64,000 bases of DNA from JAFGLZ01 sp964390905 (GCA_964390905.1 CAYMLO010000024.1:1-64000); one strand, 5' to 3'. Counted from the first letter of the stretch, positions 8,986-18,087 are shown. Notes: generated by a model not told the origin, from the letters alone. Program-made: numbers and translations.

Positions 8986-9448
8986 GGGCTGCGCGTTTGC
9001 GCGCGTCTCCTTCACTAATGAGGCAGTCGCCGGTGACGGCGAGGGCGACGTGATCGATCGGGGCCCCGACGGAAATGGAGCCGCATTCTCCTGGACTTGT
9101 GCACATAATCGGGTATAGTATCTTCGGACGTAGCGTGAGCTCAAATGGAGGGAGTTGCTTAGCGGCCCGGGGGATGGGTCCGGCCCATCTTACAGAGACT
9201 CGACCCGAACCGCCCGCTGTCCACGGACCATTTCAAGCCTTAACTGGAATTTGCGTCGGGACGCCGTCTTCGTACTGCGCTGTTCGGGCAGGCCCTGAGG
9301 GGCCGCCACCCCGCGGCGTTCGTGGGGGACCGTCGACCAATCGGTGTCCTCCCCGGCCCTGCCGGGAAGCTGTCGGTCGGAATGGATTCCGCTTCGCCTG
9401 CTTGTGGGTGCCTCCCACATCGGGAGGACCGAGCCAGGAGCGAAGCCC
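8986..9448. other. Intergenic region, no gene recognised
   Basis: A stretch of about 460 bases between the sialidase-like gene and the large membrane protein gene. I see no supported coding frame or RNA gene. A TATAGT at 9114-9119 looks like a -10 box but has no convincing -35 partner. Confidence 0.4.
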
Positions 9449-12400
9449 ATGCCCGATTCGCCGAATCGCGCCACCTCGTTTCCCCTGCTGTCTCTACCGG
9501 CCCTTCTGGCCCTCGCCTTCGTCGCCGGGCGATTCGCTACGCACAAGCTGGCCCTGGAGACCGCCCGCCCACAGGCTGAGCCGTCCTTCATGGAGTCTCA
9601 GTGCGGCGAAGTCCAAGCCCGGCTCTGGCAGGACCCGCTCAGAACCGCACAGGATGACGCGTACGACCCGAAGCGACACGCTCGTTTGAAGCGTCTCGCA
9701 CAGCGCCTCGCCCAGGTTCCTCGGCGCCTTTGGGCCGAGGGGTCCGCGGAGGTGCAGACGCTTCTCCAGAATCCACAGAAGAGAATAAGGAACAGACACG
9801 AGAAGGGCCGCGAGGTTCTTGTTCTCCCTGTCCTCATCTCTGGCAAACCGTATCCCAGGGACGTGGAAAGCCGCCTCAGGACCCGATACGCCGTGCTCGC
9901 AGGGCTGAACGTGGCGGGCTATGAGCCAGACGACGCGGACTACATCCACTACTTCATTATGCCGCCCACTCCGCAGGACGAGCCTACACCGAAGATCAGC
10001 GAAAAGGACGCCCGGTCGTATTGGGTCGTGCCGTACGAATGGTTCAGCAGGAGCAAGCTAGACCCGGGCTGCTCGGGGCGCGGTTGCGAAGTCGGTGAGG
10101 TGACATACCGCCCCCCATTCGACGATGTCCTACTGCTCTGGGTGAATGAGGACGAGCTACACGGAAAGCCGCTCCACATGCTTGCCCGAATCCTCACTCA
10201 CCTCCTGGTGCAGCAATGCGGGATGCCCGTGATCGTTCTCGGTCCGACGAACTCGGACACCTTGCTCAAGATGCGGGAGGAGAAGAAGTGGAAGCGAGGG
10301 TGGGAGGCGTACGAGCCCGCGCTGGACGGAGCCACCTTCTATTCCCCTAGGGCCACGGCCCCGGAGACTTTCTTGTCGAGCCTCCTGCACCCACACCATG
10401 ATGACGCCCCCCCAGTTCCCAGGAGGCTCAGGGAAATCGGGATCGGCAGCGACGCATTCCTAGACCTGAGCACAGTCCGGGAACCGAATGATGTCACTGT
10501 ACACCACGGAGGTCCAGGGGAGGTAGGAGGCGCTGGCTGGCTCTGCGATCCCAACGCGGACATCACGTTCGAACGGACGATCGCCTCGGACGAAGACACC
10601 TGCGAGCGGCTTGTCAAAGAACTCGAACTCCGGGGATCAGATCCATCGGATCCCAACAACCACATCATACTGATCATGGAGTGGGACACATTGTACGGGC
10701 GGGTGCTTCCCAGGACGTTCGAAGCAGTCGTCCGGCGAAGACTCTGTGCCAGGGCCCGCGGCGAACCGTTTGCCGATTGGCCCCTCTGTTCCTTTCTGAG
10801 GACCATGCGCGTACCCGAGAGCGTGAAGGATAGGCATGGGCGCAATTGGGCAGAGATCTGGCAATTGGGTCACATTCACTCTTACACGTATCTTCGTGGC
10901 ATCGACGGCAGGCTCCCGGGGGACGAATCACCCGAGCGCGGGGCGGGCTCCGACACATCGAACGGCAAGCCGGGCGGTATCCCGTATCAGGACGTGGCCC
11001 CCGCACGAGATGCAGCGGCGGAGCAACCGGAGGGACGGGCGCAGCTCGACTACGTGCGCCGTATGGAGAGGTGGGTCAAGAAACTCGAGCGCGAGTGCAG
11101 GGCAGGCGGGAAACGCTGCAGGCTCAAGGCCATTGGCGTGCTGGGAACCGATGTCTACGACAAGCTGCTGATTCTGCGGTCGCTGAGGCCGCTCTTCCCC
11201 AGGGCAATCTTCTTCACCGTGGACCTGGACGCCAACCTCCTGCACCCCGATGAGAAGGAGGCCACCCGCAACCTGGTCATCGCGTCGCCCTTTGGGCTCC
11301 AGCTTGATGAGGGATTGCAGCAGAGCATCCCCCCGTTTCGCGACAGCTACCAGACAGCTGCATTCTGTGCCACGCTGAAGGCCCTCGAGCACCCGGCGGT
11401 CTACGACCAGCAAGTGCCCCGTCCGCGAGTCTACGAACGTGGACGCAGCGGAGCCTACGACCTCTCGTACTTCGAGGACCCCCGCGATGCCCTTCCTCTT
11501 CCGTCCGGTGACAGGGGCCGCTCCTCGGGCTGGAACCGATTCATGTGCTGCGTGTTCGTCGTCTCGGTACTTGTGCTCTTCCTTGTCTTGTACGGCCATC
11601 GCCTGCAGAACTGGGTCCGATGGGAGCCGGGCTACAAGCGTTGGTGGATCGTGGCGGCCATCACGTTTCTCGTGATGGTGGATGCAAGCGGGTTGATTTG
11701 GCGCGAGTACTTCAGTGAGCATGGCGAGCCCTTCGTCCTGTTTGAGGGCTCCGTGTGCTACGTGTTTGTCGTCTCGGCACTTGTGGCCCTCCTCGTCTTG
11801 TTCAGCAACCGCCTGCAGAACTGGCTCCGCCGGGTGTTGCGCTACAAGCACTGGAGGGTCAAGGCGGCCATGATGTTGCTCGTGATGGTGGGTGTAGGCT
11901 GGTACATCGGCTTCCAGCACTTCAGTGAGGATGGCGAGCCGTTCGAGCTGTTTGAGGGCATCAGCATCTGGCCGACGCAACTGCTGCAGCTGTTCTCGGT
12001 CGTGCTCAGCGTGTGCTTCTTGCACCATATGTGGCAGAGGCTCAGGGAGAACCGCCGAGACATCGAGAAGGAGTTGTTCCGGATCCCCGACGCTCAGGGG
12101 GCGTCGAACTCGTCCGAGGAGGAGGCCCAAGGAAGCCCCCGCACCTGCAAACAGCGTCTCGCCGACTGGAAGACCCGATGCAGGAAGGAGTTCCCTTCGC
12201 CCCTCCGGGTGTTGCTCCCAGGCGGGGAGATCCGCAGGTACGCACGTGAGGACAACGGTCCACATGAGGAGGAGAAGCCAGATGTGGGGTCGCTGTGGGA
12301 CGTATACAACCAATGCCGACGGACGCCCAGTCGCCTTGTCCGGACGGGTGCAGGGCTTGTCGTCTTCCATCTCCTGTGGTGCTCGCTATCAACACTGCGC

Positions 12401-13072
12401 ATCGAGGAACCCGCCTACGCCCTCTCTCTCGGGCGCGGCGAATGGAGTCACGCGGGGGCTTGGTTGATCGGTTTGCTGAGCTACTCGGTCCTGATCGTGC
12501 TGCTGTTGCTCGTGCTCGACGCGACGATACTGTGCGACTCGGTCATCCAGCGTCTGTTTGACCCCAAGTCGAAGCTCGATTGGCCCAAACCGGCGCGCAA
12601 GTTCCACGCCGATCTCCACGGTTTGCTTGCGGAAGACGTGGACGAATGGCTGGGTATCCGACTGATCAGCGAACACACCAAGTGCGTCGGCAGGACCATC
12701 TACTTCCCCTTCATCATCTTGTTCATTCTCCTGGCAGCCCGCGATCCGACGTTTGATGGTTGGAGTTGGCCGGTGTCGTCGGTGATCGTGCTCGCGCTCA
12801 TCCTGCTCGCGCCCATGTACGCCGCGGTCATTCTCAGGGTATCTGCAAGGCGAGCACGAGAGACCGCGCTGGCCCGCCTGAGCCAAAAGCTCACCGAGGC
12901 CAGAAAGGACGATGAGGAAGGGAGCAGGACCGTGAAGCTCGCGCGCCTGCGCCAAGAGATCCGGGACGAGCGGTCCGGTGCGTTCTGCCCGATCACCGAG
13001 AATCCCATCATCCATGCCGGGGGCCTCGGCACGGTCGCGGTCCTGAATCAGGTGCTCGTGGCTCTCGGGTAG
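9449..13072 (+). CDS. Large multi-domain membrane protein of unknown function
   Basis: A 1207-residue protein that I do not recognise. It starts with a membrane anchor (SFPLLSLPALLALAFVAGR, residues about 10-29). A long soluble part follows to about residue 690, with strand-like runs such as VLVLPVLISG, MPVIVLGPT, HIILIMEWDTLYGRV and AIGVLGTDVYDKLLIL, then AIFFTVDLDANLLHP and VIASPFGLQLDEG. This alternation of hydrophobic strands and polar loops is compatible with periplasmic-binding-type (Rossmann-like) lobes, but that is inference. Residues about 700-839 are a tandem duplication of a 70-residue module with two membrane helices. Further helices lie near residues 964-980, 1003-1025, 1083-1098 and 1108-1128, before a charged helical tail. 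I chose the ATG at 9449 because GGAG lies eight bases upstream and the signal anchor follows. The gene stands alone between unrelated neighbours. A sensor or receptor role is conceivable but unproven. Confidence 0.7.
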   Translation: MPDSPNRATSFPLLSLPALLALAFVAGRFATHKLALETARPQAEPSFMESQCGEVQARLWQDPLRTAQDDAYDPKRHARLKRLAQRLAQVPRRLWAEGSAEVQTLLQNPQKRIRNRHEKGREVLVLPVLISGKPYPRDVESRLRTRYAVLAGLNVAGYEPDDADYIHYFIMPPTPQDEPTPKISEKDARSYWVVPYEWFSRSKLDPGCSGRGCEVGEVTYRPPFDDVLLLWVNEDELHGKPLHMLARILTHLLVQQCGMPVIVLGPTNSDTLLKMREEKKWKRGWEAYEPALDGATFYSPRATAPETFLSSLLHPHHDDAPPVPRRLREIGIGSDAFLDLSTVREPNDVTVHHGGPGEVGGAGWLCDPNADITFERTIASDEDTCERLVKELELRGSDPSDPNNHIILIMEWDTLYGRVLPRTFEAVVRRRLCARARGEPFADWPLCSFLRTMRVPESVKDRHGRNWAEIWQLGHIHSYTYLRGIDGRLPGDESPERGAGSDTSNGKPGGIPYQDVAPARDAAAEQPEGRAQLDYVRRMERWVKKLERECRAGGKRCRLKAIGVLGTDVYDKLLILRSLRPLFPRAIFFTVDLDANLLHPDEKEATRNLVIASPFGLQLDEGLQQSIPPFRDSYQTAAFCATLKALEHPAVYDQQVPRPRVYERGRSGAYDLSYFEDPRDALPLPSGDRGRSSGWNRFMCCVFVVSVLVLFLVLYGHRLQNWVRWEPGYKRWWIVAAITFLVMVDASGLIWREYFSEHGEPFVLFEGSVCYVFVVSALVALLVLFSNRLQNWLRRVLRYKHWRVKAAMMLLVMVGVGWYIGFQHFSEDGEPFELFEGISIWPTQLLQLFSVVLSVCFLHHMWQRLRENRRDIEKELFRIPDAQGASNSSEEEAQGSPRTCKQRLADWKTRCRKEFPSPLRVLLPGGEIRRYAREDNGPHEEEKPDVGSLWDVYNQCRRTPSRLVRTGAGLVVFHLLWCSLSTLRIEEPAYALSLGRGEWSHAGAWLIGLLSYSVLIVLLLLVLDATILCDSVIQRLFDPKSKLDWPKPARKFHADLHGLLAEDVDEWLGIRLISEHTKCVGRTIYFPFIILFILLAARDPTFDGWSWPVSSVIVLALILLAPMYAAVILRVSARRARETALARLSQKLTEARKDDEEGSRTVKLARLRQEIRDERSGAFCPITENPIIHAGGLGTVAVLNQVLVALG
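11546..11965 (+). repeat. Tandem 210-bp duplication inside the large membrane protein gene
   Basis: Two direct copies, 11546-11755 and 11756-11965, preserve the reading frame and are clearly related in DNA as well as protein. Shared anchors include a valine-rich start (VFVVS), then RLQNW, LLVMV or LVMVD, and the end FSE-GEPF-LFEG. Each unit of 70 residues carries two hydrophobic segments, so the duplication adds a pair of membrane helices. Confidence 0.85.
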
Positions 13073-13115
13073 ACGCCGCGCGCGGTCCCCCCGCTCGCGG
13101 TTCGGTTGCGACGGT

Positions 13116-14495
13116 TCATCGGGTTCCCCCGTCTCGGCCCGGCCGCCACAGGCTGGCGGTGAGGACGAATGAGGCGATGCCCGCGCCGATCCAGAAGTAG
13201 AGCAACGGCCCGAAGTGGTAAATGTCCTGGCCGTCGACGACCGTCTTGTTGGACTCGAGCAGCCATCCACCGACAAGATCGCCCGCGGACGCACCGAGAT
13301 AGCTGAGCAGTCCGATGAGCCCCATGGCGGCGCCGGCGGCCCGCTTCGAGGAGATGTCGACGGCGGCCAGCCCGCCCAGGAACACCAGCAACCCGCCAAT
13401 CGCGAAGCCGCACACGCTCACGGCGACAGAATCCGCCCACATGTGCCCCGGGGGAATGAGGGGGATTGCGACCAGACCCCCGATCAGCAGGACCCCGTAC
13501 ATCAGGCTGACCGGGATCCGCCTGCCCCCGAACAGGTAGTCCGAGATGGGGCCTGCCGCCAGCGTGCCAGCGCCGCCGATGATGGGGCAGAAGGACGTGG
13601 TGAGGCCCGCCAGCTCGAGCTCGTACGACTTGGCCGTCTGCAGATAGAGAATGAACCAGTTGTTGATCCCGTATCTGGCCACGTACAAACAGGCGCTCGC
13701 CAGGCCCAAGACCCAGATCGCGGGGTTCTTTAGGACCTGCAGTTGGCCCTGCCCGACGGTTTGTCCCTTCGGTTCGCTCGGGTGCGGATCGTCGTGCTTG
13801 TACTCCGCGATAGAGGGTAGGCCGTAGGTCCGCGGGCGGTCGAGGATCGTCTTAAAGAGGACGAGCGCAACCCCGATGCAAATCACACCGGGCCCCCAGA
13901 AACCGAACCGCCATCCCAGCACGGCGACGATGTTGGACGTCACGATGAAGGTCATCCCCTCCCCGATGTTGTGGGCCAAGCTCCAGACGGAGTACCGCGC
14001 CCCGCGCTCCTTGCGGCTGAACCAGGCGGCGATGTTGACCACGCTCGGCGCGCTGCCCATCGACTGGAACCACCCGTTCACAAGCCACAGCAGCAGGAAC
14101 ACGAAGAACAGATCCGTGCACCCGAACAGGATGTTGATGACCGAGGAAACGAGCAGACCGACGCCCATGAACCGCCCGATGTGCGCGCGATCGCACAGAA
14201 AGCCGTTCGTCAGTCTGCCGAAGGCGTACGCCATGAGCGACACCGAGCCGATCATGCCGAGCTCTTGGGCGTTGACGATTCCGGCGCTGATGAGCGGCTC
14301 CTTGGCGACCGACAGCGTCAGCCGGGTGAAGTAGAAGAAGCTGTACCCCAACGTCACGGCCGTGAACGTCGTCCATCGCTTGGTCGTGTAGCTCCGCGCA
14401 ACGACGCTCGCGTCGGTCAAGACGGGCTGGTCTTCCCGCGTTTGCAGGAACCGGATGAGCCGCGGGAGTGAACGTTTCGTGGGTGGAGCTGCCAT
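13116..14495 (-). CDS. OPA-family MFS transporter (GlpT/UhpT/UhpC-like)
   Basis: A 459-residue integral membrane protein with about twelve hydrophobic segments. The motifs YSFFYFTRLTLSVAKEPL in the first helix, LTNGFLCDRAHIGRFMG after helix 2-3 (the MFS A-like loop) and YVARYGINNWFILYLQ are characteristic of the organophosphate:phosphate antiporter family, which exchanges sugar phosphates or glycerol 3-phosphate for phosphate. A UhpC-type sensor role is also possible. It follows the PfkB-type kinase gene by 15 bases on the same strand, so kinase and transporter form an operon, suggesting uptake and phosphorylation of one sugar or nucleoside compound. Its last 40 residues are the parent of the C-terminal half of the remnant at 6438-6640. 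The N-terminal tail of about 40 residues is longer than usual. Confidence 0.85.
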   Translation of the reverse strand: MAAPPTKRSLPRLIRFLQTREDQPVLTDASVVARSYTTKRWTTFTAVTLGYSFFYFTRLTLSVAKEPLISAGIVNAQELGMIGSVSLMAYAFGRLTNGFLCDRAHIGRFMGVGLLVSSVINILFGCTDLFFVFLLLWLVNGWFQSMGSAPSVVNIAAWFSRKERGARYSVWSLAHNIGEGMTFIVTSNIVAVLGWRFGFWGPGVICIGVALVLFKTILDRPRTYGLPSIAEYKHDDPHPSEPKGQTVGQGQLQVLKNPAIWVLGLASACLYVARYGINNWFILYLQTAKSYELELAGLTTSFCPIIGGAGTLAAGPISDYLFGGRRIPVSLMYGVLLIGGLVAIPLIPPGHMWADSVAVSVCGFAIGGLLVFLGGLAAVDISSKRAAGAAMGLIGLLSYLGASAGDLVGGWLLESNKTVVDGQDIYHFGPLLYFWIGAGIASFVLTASLWRPGRDGGTR

Positions 14496-14510
14496 GTGGT
14501 CAATCCAGTC

Positions 14511-15413
14511 TCATCGGCGCTCGACGTCTCCAGACCGTTCGGATGCGAGCAGCGCCTCCACGTCCGCCATGCTGCCGCGCCAGGGCCCGGGCTGCTCTTG
14601 CTTCAACGTGGTGATCGCCGCCGCGACTCGGGCCGCCTCGCCGGGCGACTCGGTCAGACGCATACCTAAGTAGGTTGAGAAGCACGTGTCGCCCCGTCCC
14701 GTTCGGCCCGCGTGGGACCTCGGCCGGAACGGCGCCTGGGTGACCTGTCCGTCAGCCAGGACCGTCAGGCCGGACGTCTGCGTGAGGACGATTTCGCGCG
14801 GACCATGCTCGGCAAGCCGTCGTGCAGCCAGCACGGGATCCGAGGTGCCGGTCAGGAGCTCAGCCTCGGCCAGGTCGACCTTGAGGTAGGTGATGCACGC
14901 CAGGCCCCGCGCCATATCGGGCCAGTCTCTAAACACCAGATGCTCTCCCTCCCGGACGCGGACGAATCCCTGCACGTCCAACGCCACCGGCCCTCGCTTT
15001 GCGAGCGATTCGATGAAGTACCGATCGAACTCCCCGGCGATGATGGGCGTCGCGACGTAGATCTGGGCCGTCCAGTCCGGGAGGTCCCGATAGGCGAACG
15101 GCCCGGCGAAGCCCAGCGGTCGACACCGCCGGCGCTCCATGTCGGACGCGTCGTACGTGTTCTCGATGCCCGACGTCTCGGGCGCCGGATCGGCGTGAAC
15201 CCGCACGCCCGCTTCGGTCAGTTCGTCCAGCAGCGGGAAGTCGTCGGCATGCAGTCGCGTCGCGACGGCCACGCGCTTGCCGAGACGTCGCAGCGCGATG
15301 CTGCCGTAGTACACCCCGCCGCCGCACGCCTCGGTCCGCCGACCGTCCACGACGATCTGGTCCTTTGCGAAGTGCCCGATCATCAGGAGGTCGAATTCGG
15401 CCTGTCCCGCCAT
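14511..15413 (-). CDS. PfkB-family carbohydrate kinase
   Basis: A 300-residue ribokinase-type sugar kinase. The N-terminal region has the GG motif that binds substrate (EACGGGVYYGSIALRRLG), and the C-terminal PfkB signature is GRTGRGDTCFSTYLGMRL, with the G-x-G-D that gives the anion hole and the catalytic Asp. Such enzymes phosphorylate ribose, fructose, ketodeoxygluconate, inositol or nucleosides; the substrate cannot be told here. The region between residues 90 and 110 (ERRRCRPLGFAGPF) resembles the inosine or inositol kinase branch only loosely. It is the first gene of an operon with the OPA-type transporter downstream. A GAGACCGAGG run just before the ATG serves as ribosome binding site. 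Confidence 0.85.
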   Translation of the reverse strand: MAGQAEFDLLMIGHFAKDQIVVDGRRTEACGGGVYYGSIALRRLGKRVAVATRLHADDFPLLDELTEAGVRVHADPAPETSGIENTYDASDMERRRCRPLGFAGPFAYRDLPDWTAQIYVATPIIAGEFDRYFIESLAKRGPVALDVQGFVRVREGEHLVFRDWPDMARGLACITYLKVDLAEAELLTGTSDPVLAARRLAEHGPREIVLTQTSGLTVLADGQVTQAPFRPRSHAGRTGRGDTCFSTYLGMRLTESPGEAARVAAAITTLKQEQPGPWRGSMADVEALLASERSGDVERR

Positions 15414-15614
15414 GCCTCGGTCTCTTTCGCTTTCCGGAACACCCGCGGCCTAGAGGCGCTCAATATACGCCGATCTCCGGTCTCGTCCAGTGGCCGACCG
15501 GGAGGCGAAGGTGCAGGCATGTGAATGGGATCCGTCTCTCCGGCACGCGAGAGACGACGAGGAATGTAGGATGAACTTGACTTGAAGGGTCTGCTGGGAC
15601 GTCAGCCTGCCGCC

Positions 15615-16079
15615 TCAGTGCGTGTACGTGACGTCGTAGTCCCAGTATTTGTTGTCGTAGTGTCCGTCTGTGACCACCAGCCGGACCCAGAAATCGTTCT
15701 GGCCGTCGCCGAGTTCTACGTCCTCGAATGGTATAGCCGTCAGGTCGCGAATGTAGCCGCACTCGAGCGTGCCGCCCTCCTGCCACGGACCGATGACCAT
15801 GTCCGGCTCCCACAGCCATGCCACGGTCTCCCAGTCGCCCCCCTCGATCCGCTGGAGGAGCTGGGCGGACATCGTGTAACCCAGCGCCGCCTCCGACCGC
15901 TCCTCGGTGCCCGAGAAGGTGATCGTCACTGTGCTCGTCGGGATGTGGCTGCCGTCGTTCGGGTCGACTGCGTCGATCGTGATCAGGGCGTCCCTCGGCG
16001 CACATGGGCCCGTGCAGACGCCGGCCACCGCCGCAACCAGGGCGAACAATGCGAGGCTCTTTGAGACCCTTGTGTCCAT
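15615..16079 (-). CDS. Small secreted protein, paralogue 4 of 4
   Basis: An unrecognised 154-residue protein with an N-terminal signal peptide (VSKSLALFALVAAVAGVC). The mature start is rich in Cys and Pro (CTGPCAP), followed by a region of alternating strands ending in YDVTYTH. It belongs to a set of four adjacent minus-strand genes that share signal peptide type, Cys pair, size and a beta-strand ending. Residue V rather than G, A or S precedes the first Cys, so it is not a standard lipobox. The ATG at 16079 is placed ten bases after a perfect AGGAGG (16095-16090); a GTG at 16085 is possible but close to that site. An Ig-like beta-sandwich fold is likely but not shown. Confidence 0.7.
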   Translation of the reverse strand: MDTRVSKSLALFALVAAVAGVCTGPCAPRDALITIDAVDPNDGSHIPTSTVTITFSGTEERSEAALGYTMSAQLLQRIEGGDWETVAWLWEPDMVIGPWQEGGTLECGYIRDLTAIPFEDVELGDGQNDFWVRLVVTDGHYDNKYWDYDVTYTH

Positions 16080-16233
16080 GACCACCGGTCCTCCTATTCG
16101 TACCGACCCCGGTCGCCAATCGTCGCGAACGCACAGGCACCGGCGTCGCCGCGTCCCTCGTTGCCGGTCGATGCCTGCAACCCAGGACCACGCCGCCGCC
16201 GGTGCCGGTTCTCTCTACAGTTGTGCACGTACG

Positions 16234-16701
16234 CTACTCTTCTACGACCACCTCCGGGCTGACCACATAGAACTGGTCAAAGCCTTCGCCCTCGTTCGAG
16301 CGGACCTGGACCCGGAACGAGTCCGGCTGACCGTCGATGAGCAGCGGCACGTCGGTGAACGTGATCGAGAAGCTGCGATACTCCCGCTTGACGAACCCGC
16401 CGGTCGGGCACGGCTGGTAGGGATCCGTCTGCCACCCATACGGCCCGATCTCCGGGTGATTGACGGACGAGGACCCGCTGCTCTGGAACAGCTTGGCATA
16501 CAGGTAGTAGTCGTCGTAGGGAGGCTGGTTCGTCGCGTGCCCCTCCAGACCCGTCACCGTGATCGTAACCAGGTTCCCGTTCTTCTGTGCCGTGGGCGTG
16601 TCCAGCTCGACCATCGGGTCGGTCTCACACTGGGCGCAGACCCCGGACACCGCAGCCACCATGGCCACCAATCCTAGACTCTTGACAAAGGTGTTCGACA
16701 T
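16234..16701 (-). CDS. Small secreted protein, paralogue 3 of 4
   Basis: An unrecognised 155-residue protein. The signal peptide FVKSLGLVAMVAAVSGVC is nearly the same as those of its neighbours, and the mature protein begins around CAQCE, keeping the C-x-x-C pair. Inside, VTITVTGLEGH and SFSITFTDVPLLIDGQPDSF look like beta-strands of an extracellular sandwich domain, and the last residues are VSPEVVVEE. A GGAGTG lies upstream of the ATG. The spacing to the next paralogue upstream is about 42 bases, consistent with an operon. Confidence 0.7.
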   Translation of the reverse strand: MSNTFVKSLGLVAMVAAVSGVCAQCETDPMVELDTPTAQKNGNLVTITVTGLEGHATNQPPYDDYYLYAKLFQSSGSSSVNHPEIGPYGWQTDPYQPCPTGGFVKREYRSFSITFTDVPLLIDGQPDSFRVQVRSNEGEGFDQFYVVSPEVVVEE

Positions 16702-16743
16702 TTCGGCTCACTCCTTGCATTCGTGTCCACTGACCCGGCCGCA

Positions 16744-17217
16744 CTACGGGCACGGCGGATTGCAGTAGCTCACCTCGACGCTGTCCCATTCCTCGATGAA
16801 GTCCCACCCGTGAACGAGCACGTTGACCTGGTACCGGTTCTCGCCCTCCGTGACCTCCACGCCCTCGAACACCAGATCGATATCACGCTCGAAGCTGCAG
16901 ATGCCGGTCGGTTCCCAGGTCCCGGTCCACGACGAATGCGGGATCGATGGGCCCCACTCCTGGGCTTGCGCATCCCACTTCCGGATGGTGGCCTCCCTCA
17001 GGTCGATCGTGGCGTTCTCGGTCATCCTTTCGATTCCCGTCACCACGATGGTGCTGCCGGTGATGGGCCCGCCGGCCGGCGGGTCGCAGCAGTTGGGGTC
17101 GGCGTTCGGATCGTTCAGATCGATGCTCGCCGATGGATGAACGCACGGCGGGCACGTCCCGGCAACGGCCACCACCAGCGCGATCAACACGGACCCCTTC
17201 ACAAACGTTGCACTCAT
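16744..17217 (-). CDS. Small secreted protein, paralogue 2 of 4
   Basis: An unrecognised 157-residue protein with signal peptide FVKGSVLIALVVAVAGTC and mature start CPPC. It has additional Cys residues (a CC pair near residue 38, one at about 102, and two at the end in YCNPPC), so disulfides are likely if it is exported. An aspartate-rich segment, DLNDPNADPN, follows the first Cys pair and could bind calcium. The frame extends upstream to 17295, but the ATG at 17217 has GGAGAGG upstream and matches the starts of the paralogues (MSNTFVKS, MSATFVKG). Confidence 0.7.
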   Translation of the reverse strand: MSATFVKGSVLIALVVAVAGTCPPCVHPSASIDLNDPNADPNCCDPPAGGPITGSTIVVTGIERMTENATIDLREATIRKWDAQAQEWGPSIPHSSWTGTWEPTGICSFERDIDLVFEGVEVTEGENRYQVNVLVHGWDFIEEWDSVEVSYCNPPCP

Positions 17218-17329
17218 TCGCCTCTCCTTCCCCCCATTTGACCCAGTCCCTGGGGGCTTCTCAAACGTCGTCCATACTCTCGTCCCGACTCGCAAGGCGG
17301 GGGCCTATCTATCCCACCTGGCCGAGTCC

Positions 17330-17764
17330 CTATTCATACGTGTAGGTCACGTCGTCGTCCAGCTCCACAACCTCGCCGTCTTCCTCGGCAACCACGTGGA
17401 TGTGCACCTCGTTCGTGCCGCTCTCCAGCACGAGGTCGCCCGAGAGGATCAGTTGCGTCCTGTTGACACACCCGCCCTCGACGCCGGCCGGCTGCAGGAC
17501 GATGGCCAGGTCGACGGGGTCACCCCCGCTCACCGACGCGGTCGCCTCCAACTGGATGCTCTCGACGTCGCAATCGTCCAGCATCATGACGTAGGTCGTG
17601 AAGGGCAACGGGTTCTGGTACACGACCCCCGCGTTCGGCTCGTAGATGCCGGTGGCGATCAGCGACGGCCCGATCTCCCCACAGCACGGTCCGCATTGTC
17701 CCATGGCCAGCCCTAGCACGATTAGCAGCGCAGCTGACTTTGCGATCGTGGAAACCTTGTTCAT
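17330..17764 (-). CDS. Small secreted protein, paralogue 1 of 4
   Basis: An unrecognised 144-residue protein with signal peptide ending AMGQCGPCC and a strand-rich body ending DDVTYTYE, close to the YDVTYTH end of the fourth paralogue. Acidic residues dominate the last 25 positions. GGAGGGAT lies upstream of the ATG. As the first gene of the set it should carry the promoter, which would lie between 17765 and 17925. Its sequence is the most diverged of the four. Confidence 0.7.
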   Translation of the reverse strand: MNKVSTIAKSAALLIVLGLAMGQCGPCCGEIGPSLIATGIYEPNAGVVYQNPLPFTTYVMMLDDCDVESIQLEATASVSGGDPVDLAIVLQPAGVEGGCVNRTQLILSGDLVLESGTNEVHIHVVAEEDGEVVELDDDVTYTYE

Positions 17765-18087
17765 GTCAGGCTATCCCTCCATGATCCATGCTTGGTTTCG
17801 TAACTTGGGGAAGCTTAGCCCTTCCTCGTCCCCGACCGGGTGCCCCCCCGGCTATCATGTATGGTATACACTAACAAAGCCCCAGGCAATCTTTTTTTCT
17901 GTATAGAATTGTCAGGACATCCCGCTTGAGCTCCACAAGCCGCCCCGATCCCCCCGAGGTCAGCGGGGCTCGGGCCGATCCAAGCGGGTGTTGGACCGTG
18001 CCGAGCGTGACCTCCGGCTCCAGATCCGCTACCATCACTGCGGCAAGGGGCATGTGGAGATGCCTTATCGAAAATGGAGGACAAAGG
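17765..18087. other. Divergent intergenic region with AT-rich palindrome
   Basis: This region separates the small secreted protein genes (minus) from the methyltransferase-propeller gene (plus). It has an unusually AT-rich core around 17855-17910, including the 13-base palindrome TGTATGGTATACA at 17858-17870 and a TATAGAAT near 17902. These look like overlapping divergent promoters or an operator, but no certain -35/-10 pair can be assigned. Confidence 0.4.

Noticed and set aside
9114..9119. TATAGT as promoter of the large membrane protein gene
   Set aside because: No -35 box at the right distance, and the site is about 330 bases from the start codon.
10928..12370. Long open frame on the minus strand inside the large membrane protein gene
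   Set aside because: It is antisense to a gene with a good start, signal anchor and membrane helices, and its product is Arg/Pro/His/Gln-rich with no motifs. High GC content opens such frames.
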